Assembly (NCBI GenBank): GCA_030533445.1
Contig: JARPUW010000272.1
Location: 167,763 to 231,762, forward strand
Origin: Cyprinodon diabolis
Taxonomy: Eukaryota > Chordata > Actinopteri > Cyprinodontiformes > Cyprinodontidae
Direction of reading: 5' to 3'
Length of the DNA: 64,000 bases
Positions 59,344 to 64,000 of this stretch are shown piece after piece. Both the position numbers and the translations under genes were made by a program. Below the pieces are notes generated by a model. That model was given only the letters and a program-made list of their open reading frames with translations, did no database searches and was not told the origin of the DNA. Every line of letters begins with the position of its first letter. The stretch's first letter is position 1.

Positions 59344-61750
59344 AATGAGCAATATGCCAGAATGTATGAGTGTGTATAAGGAAGAGGCTTTTATTCTGTA
59401 GAGTCCCTGGAGTCTTATTTTGAAAGTCTATCATGGAAGTGCATCTAAAGATGGGTCATGCCCAGCAGTTATATAGAATCAATTTCCAAATGTTAAATCA
59501 CTGGTTTTCCATGTTATTAGGTGAATAGTTGCTGTATTACAGAGTAAATGGGAGACTTTTATTGTGAAATTTGCTCTGGGTGTGTTTTGAAAAGGTCACT
59601 AGAGTCTAATAAAAACAACCTGGAAGAGTTTGGGTCATAATGTTGAGCCATTTGCATCAATTAATGCATTAGTATAATCTAGAGGCTTTTATTTTGTAGG
59701 GTCGCTGGAGTCTTATTTTGAAAGTCCAACAGAGTTGTGTTTATAGAAAATGTTCAGACCCGTCAATGATAGTTGATTACTTTCCAATCGTTAAATCACT
59801 GTTTTTCCATGTTATTAGGGCAGTAGATGAAGCGGAAATGGGAGGCTTTTATTTTGAAATTTGCTATAGGGTGTGTTTTAAACAGTCTCCTAGAGTCTAT
59901 TCTCTAAAACGGGGTTGAGTTTGGGTCATAATATTGAGCCATATAGGGCAATAAATATATGTAAAAAATATAGAGGCTTTTATTTTGTAGGGTCCCTGGA
60001 GTCTTATTTTGAAAGTCTATCAGTGCTGAGTGGCAAGGGAAGTGTCCTGGACAGCAGTCATATAGTATCCATTTCCCAATGTTAAATCAGTCCTTTCACC
60101 CTCCATTAGATTAATATGTGCTGTTTAAAACAGCAGAGGTAAAATCTGTTTGAAGCTTGGTAACCTTGACAACGCTTAACGAGCCTCTCACTGACACAGA
60201 CAACAGCTGCACTCACTATTGGTTTCTTCTTCCCAGGCTTTTTTGTATGGGAAGAACGGCAACGAAAACAAACGACTACTGATCAAAAACCGTATGAGTT
60301 ATTCAAAAAACATTTTCACCATGAGCATCAGCAATCCTTCGACTCCAAGTATACCAACTTTGGTGTATGTGTGTCATTCAGAACAATATTTATGACGACT
60401 TGAAAACACATAGTCTGATTCGTTTCTCTTCCATCTTCAGCTCAAAAAGAATGGAGAAAGGCTGAAACTCATCGACTTTAGGTTGGTCTGGAGGGTTTTT
60501 AAGGAAAAGTATTAATCCTACCGTAATTCCGAAGACATTGTGTGAGTCCAGAGGTTTCAGTCTACAAACTGACCAAAAATGGTGACTGTAGCTCCAAATA
60601 TGTGGCCGTGAGGGCGAGAATAAGATGTTTGATCTTAAAAAAATGGCCGCCTCACACTAAGATTTCAGCAGCTGCACTCTAGCAGGCTGCTGCAGAAGCT
60701 AACTGTCAGCTAGCTTCCAGGTGCTTACCCTCCGAACAAACGACTGCTGAGCAAAAACCGTAAAAGATATCTGAAAAATTCTTTCAGTGAAAGCAACATC
60801 TATCCTTTGTCTCAGACTGGGGTAACCTTCATGTCTGTAGGTCTTTCACAACCCAAAACGAAGCACAAACAAAATGGTTGGCCCACCTGCTCCTCCCTTT
60901 GTTTGAACTGCAGGACCTCACTCTCACTCACCTTTTAGCTGCTAAAGCACCCCTCCGAACAAACGACTGCTGAGTAAAAACCGTAAAAGGTGTCTGAAAA
61001 ATTCTTTTTATCTAAGCGACAGCTATATCTTGTCTTCAATTGGAGTAACTTTCATGGCTGTAGGTCATCTACAAACTGAATGGGAAGAGAAAGAAAAAGA
61101 AAAAACGTTTCATCACACCTAAGCTTCTAATTGAGCTAGCTGCAGCAGGTCACTGTCACTCAGCTTTCAGGTGCTTAAAATGTCCTCCGAACAAACGACT
61201 GCTGAGCAAAAACCGTATGAGTTATTCAAAAATTTTTTTCACCGTGAGCGTCAGTCATCCTTCGACTCCAACTATGCCAACTTTGGTGTATGTGTGTCAT
61301 TCAGAAAAATATTTATGACGAGTTTAAAACACATAGTCGGATTCGTTTTTCTCCCCTCTTCTGCTCCAAAACCAATGAAAAACGGCTCTGATTTTCATCG
61401 ACTTTAGGTCGGTCTGGAGGGTTTTTAAGGAAAAGTATTAATCCTACCGTAATTCCGAAGATATTGTGTGGGTCCAGAGATTTCAGTCTACAAACTGACC
61501 AAAAATGGTGACTCTAGCTATAAATATGTGGCCGTGAGGGCGAGTTTAAAATGTTTTTTTGTGTTTAAAAAACGCCTGCCTCACACTCTAGCTTTTCAGT
61601 TGCTCCACTCTAGCAGGCTGGATTTTGCTAAAACTTTGTGGCGCTTGAGGTCTGATTATACAAAAACCGTAGCAGTTATCAACATACCGTCTTCAGTTTT
61701 AAATAGACGAAGGATTTATCTACAAACTGAGCTTCAAACTGTTTTTCTAG

Positions 61751-64000
61751 GTGAATGTATGGCGACACAGTGAAGTGCTGTTTTTTATGCTTTTTTTTTC
61801 CTCTCCCCATTCATTTCCTATGGGATTTTTTTGCGACGTTTTCGCTAATAATTCGCAAACCTTCGGACTAATGAGAAAGTTTTATACAAGCACACATCAC
61901 CCCATTGGTCCCGACGCGTGTGCCAACTTTGGGCCCGATCCGCCAAACCGTGCGGGACTAGTTACGTGCCGAAGTTTTGGGTATACGGGAGAATTATAAT
62001 AATAACTAGAAAATTTCTAAAGAAATTTTGAGGGGGGCCACCTACTGCCCGTCTGGGGAACCGGGCCAATACGGCCCTGGCAAGTGACGTCGGGGCTCCC
62101 CAGACCAACTGCTTACGCCTTTGAGGGCTGCTGAGGGAAGGAAAGAGGGCAAGTTCATGGGCAAAGAGAGCTGTGTGCCACTTGTGCTGAAATCTGGGAA
62201 ATAGACGTGCACAGCGTATGATGCACAAGGGTAATATGGGTTGTCCATATTGAAACACAGTGGGTAAAGCCCAGTTGGCGGGCTTCGCCCGCCTGCTAGG
62301 AGCCATCTCATTGAAGAAAAAAATCACCAATGGCGGGCTCTGCCCGCCTTCTAAGAGCCATTGCAGTGATGAAATCACCAATGGCGGGCTCCGCCCGCCT
62401 GCTAAGAGCCATTGCAGTGATGTAATCACCTTTGGCGGGCTCCGCCCGCCTGTTACCATTGGCGGGCTCCGCCCGCCTTCTAAGAGCCATTGCAGTGATG
62501 AAATCACCAATGGCAATGAGCAATATGCCAGAATGTATGAGTGTGTATAAGGAAGAGGCTTTTATTCTGTAGAGTCCTTGTAGTCTTATTTTGAAAGTCT
62601 ATCATGAATGTGCATCAAAAGATGGGTCACGCCCAGCAGTGATATGGAATCCATTTCCAAATGTTAAATCACTGGTTTTCCATGTTATTAGGTGAATAGT
62701 TGCTGTATTACAGAGTAAATGGGAGACTTTTATTGTGAAATTTGCTCTGGGGTGTGTTTTGAAAAGGTCACTAGAGTCTAATAAAAACAACCTGGAAGAG
62801 TTTGGGTCATAATGTTGAGCCATTTGCATCAATTAATGCATTAGTATAATCTAGAGGCTTTTATTTTGTAGGGTCCCCGGAGTCTTATTTTGAAAGTCCA
62901 ACAGAGTTGTGTTTATAGAAAATGTTCAGACCCGTCAATGATAGTTGATTACTTTCCAATCGTTAAATCACTCTTTTTCCATGTTATTAGGGCAGTAGAT
63001 GAAGCGGAAATGGGAGGCTTTTATTTTGAAATTTGCTATAGGGTGTGTTTTAAACAGTCTCCTAGAGTCTATTCTCTAAAACGGGGTTGAGTTTGGGTCA
63101 TAATGTTGAGCCATATAGGGCAATAAATATATGTAAAAAATATAGAGGCTTTTATTTTGTAGGGTCCCTGGAGTCTTATTTTGAAAGTCTATCAGTGCTG
63201 AGTGGCAAGGGAAGTGTCATGGACAGCAGTCATATAGTATCCATTTCCCAATGTTAAATCAGTCCTTTCACCCTCCATTAGATTAATATGTGCTGTTTAA
63301 AACAGCAGAGGTAAAATCTGTTTGAAGCTTGGTAACCTTGACAACGCTTAACGAGCCTCTCACTGACACAGACAACAGCTGCACTCACTATTGGTTTCTT
63401 CTTCCCAGGCTTTTTTGTATGGGAAGAACGGCACCGAACAAACGACTACTGATCAAAAACCGTATGAGTTATTCAAAAAACATTTTCACCATGAGCATCA
63501 GCAATCCTTCGACTCCAACTATACCAACTTTGGTGTATGTGTGTCATTCAGAAAAATATTTATGACGAGTTGAAAACACATAGTCTGATTCGTTTCTCTC
63601 CCATCTTCAGCTCAAAAAGAATAGAGAAAGGCTGAAACTCTCATCGACTTTAGGTTGGTCTGGACGGTTTTTAAGGAAAAGTATTAATCCTACCGTAATT
63701 CCGAAGACATTGTGTGAGTCCAGAGGTTTCAGTCTACAAACTGACCAAAAATGGTGACTGTAGCTCCAAATATGTGGCCGTGAGGGCGAGAATAAGATGT
63801 TTGATCTTAAAAGAATGGCCGCCTCACACTAAGATTTCAGCAGCTGCACTCTAGCAGGCTGCTGCAGAAGCTAACTGTCAGCTAGCTTCCAGGTGCTTAC
63901 CCTCCGAACAAACGACTGCTGAGCAAAAACCGTAAAAGATATCTGAAAAATTCTTTCAGTGAAAGCAACATCTATCCTTTGTCTCAGACTGGGGTAACCT
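61751..64000 (+). repeat. Macrosatellite unit 20, partial, cut by right edge
   Basis: First 2,250 bp of a unit without H; A1 begins at 62554. B1 shares GTCTGGACGG and CTTAAAAGAATGG with unit 11, nine units upstream. The window ends inside B2, so the array continues. Confidence 0.96.
62277..62514 (+). repeat. G array, 5 GC hairpins (unit 20)
   Basis: Standard 238-bp form; the first spacer reads CATCTCATTGAAG. Confidence 0.95.

Larger units (their letters stand above)
58577..61750 (+). repeat. Macrosatellite unit 19 (3,174 bp)
   Basis: Two H modules, V-type G/A region and the V-type extra base in B1. A1 begins at 59383. The leader has ATGGCGACAC, as in units 4, 15 and 20. Private changes include CGCCGAAATTTTGGG, CAGTGTACAAAC, AAATCTGTGGCC and GTGTCCTGGAC. 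B4 has the open 75-codon frame. Confidence 0.97.

Noticed and set aside
1..64000. rDNA, 5S, snRNA or tRNA gene array
   Set aside because: I saw no 5S-like or tRNA internal promoter boxes and no recognisable rRNA or snRNA core in a unit. The unit content is AT-rich repeats.
1..64000. Tandem copies of a transposable element or virus
   Set aside because: No terminal repeats, target-site duplications, reverse transcriptase, transposase or capsid-like frames were seen. Units abut directly without flanking host DNA.

Overview
The whole 64 kb window is one head-to-tail tandem array of a unit of about 3.2 kb. I count 19 complete copies, 3,148 to 3,447 bp long, plus a 147-bp end piece at the left edge and a 2,250-bp partial copy at the right edge. 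All copies run in the same direction, and neither edge of the array is inside the window. I found no convincing protein-coding gene, tRNA, rRNA, transposase or CRISPR array. The AT-rich, intron-like sequence, trinucleotide TAA tracts and a kilobase-scale satellite unit point to a eukaryote. From general familiarity with the style of the leader and of the TAA/GGCC block I favour a teleost fish, but this is a recollection and not a database result. The class of object is a macrosatellite or megasatellite.

Layout of one unit, using the copy at 3361-6529 as reference. (1) A leader of about 250 bp, ending in a short TAA microsatellite. (2) An optional 66-72 bp module called H here, present 0 to 4 times per unit. 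(3) A block S of about 270 bp built from short perfect inverted repeats. (4) A GC-hairpin array called G here, with 2 to 7 copies of a palindromic element at a 51-bp period. (5) An A block of three related segments of about 298, 291 and 180 bp that begin AGAGGCTTTTATT. (6) A B block of four related segments that begin CCGAACAAACGACT, two long (about 430 bp) and two short (about 225 bp). (7) A tail of about 130 bp. The unit is therefore itself built from several nested tandem repeats.

Units differ by a small number of substitutions and by the copy numbers of H and G. Diagnostic variants are shuffled between units, which is the pattern expected from unequal exchange and gene conversion. H is present in exactly half of the 20 leader-bearing units, and its presence nearly alternates along the array. 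This suggests an underlying two-unit (about 6.4 kb) higher-order repeat. The best functional leads are the foldback-rich H-S-G region of about 0.6 kb per unit and a CTCF-core-like sequence carried once per unit. Many short open frames exist on both strands. They are best explained by sub-repeats whose periods are multiples of three, not by genes.
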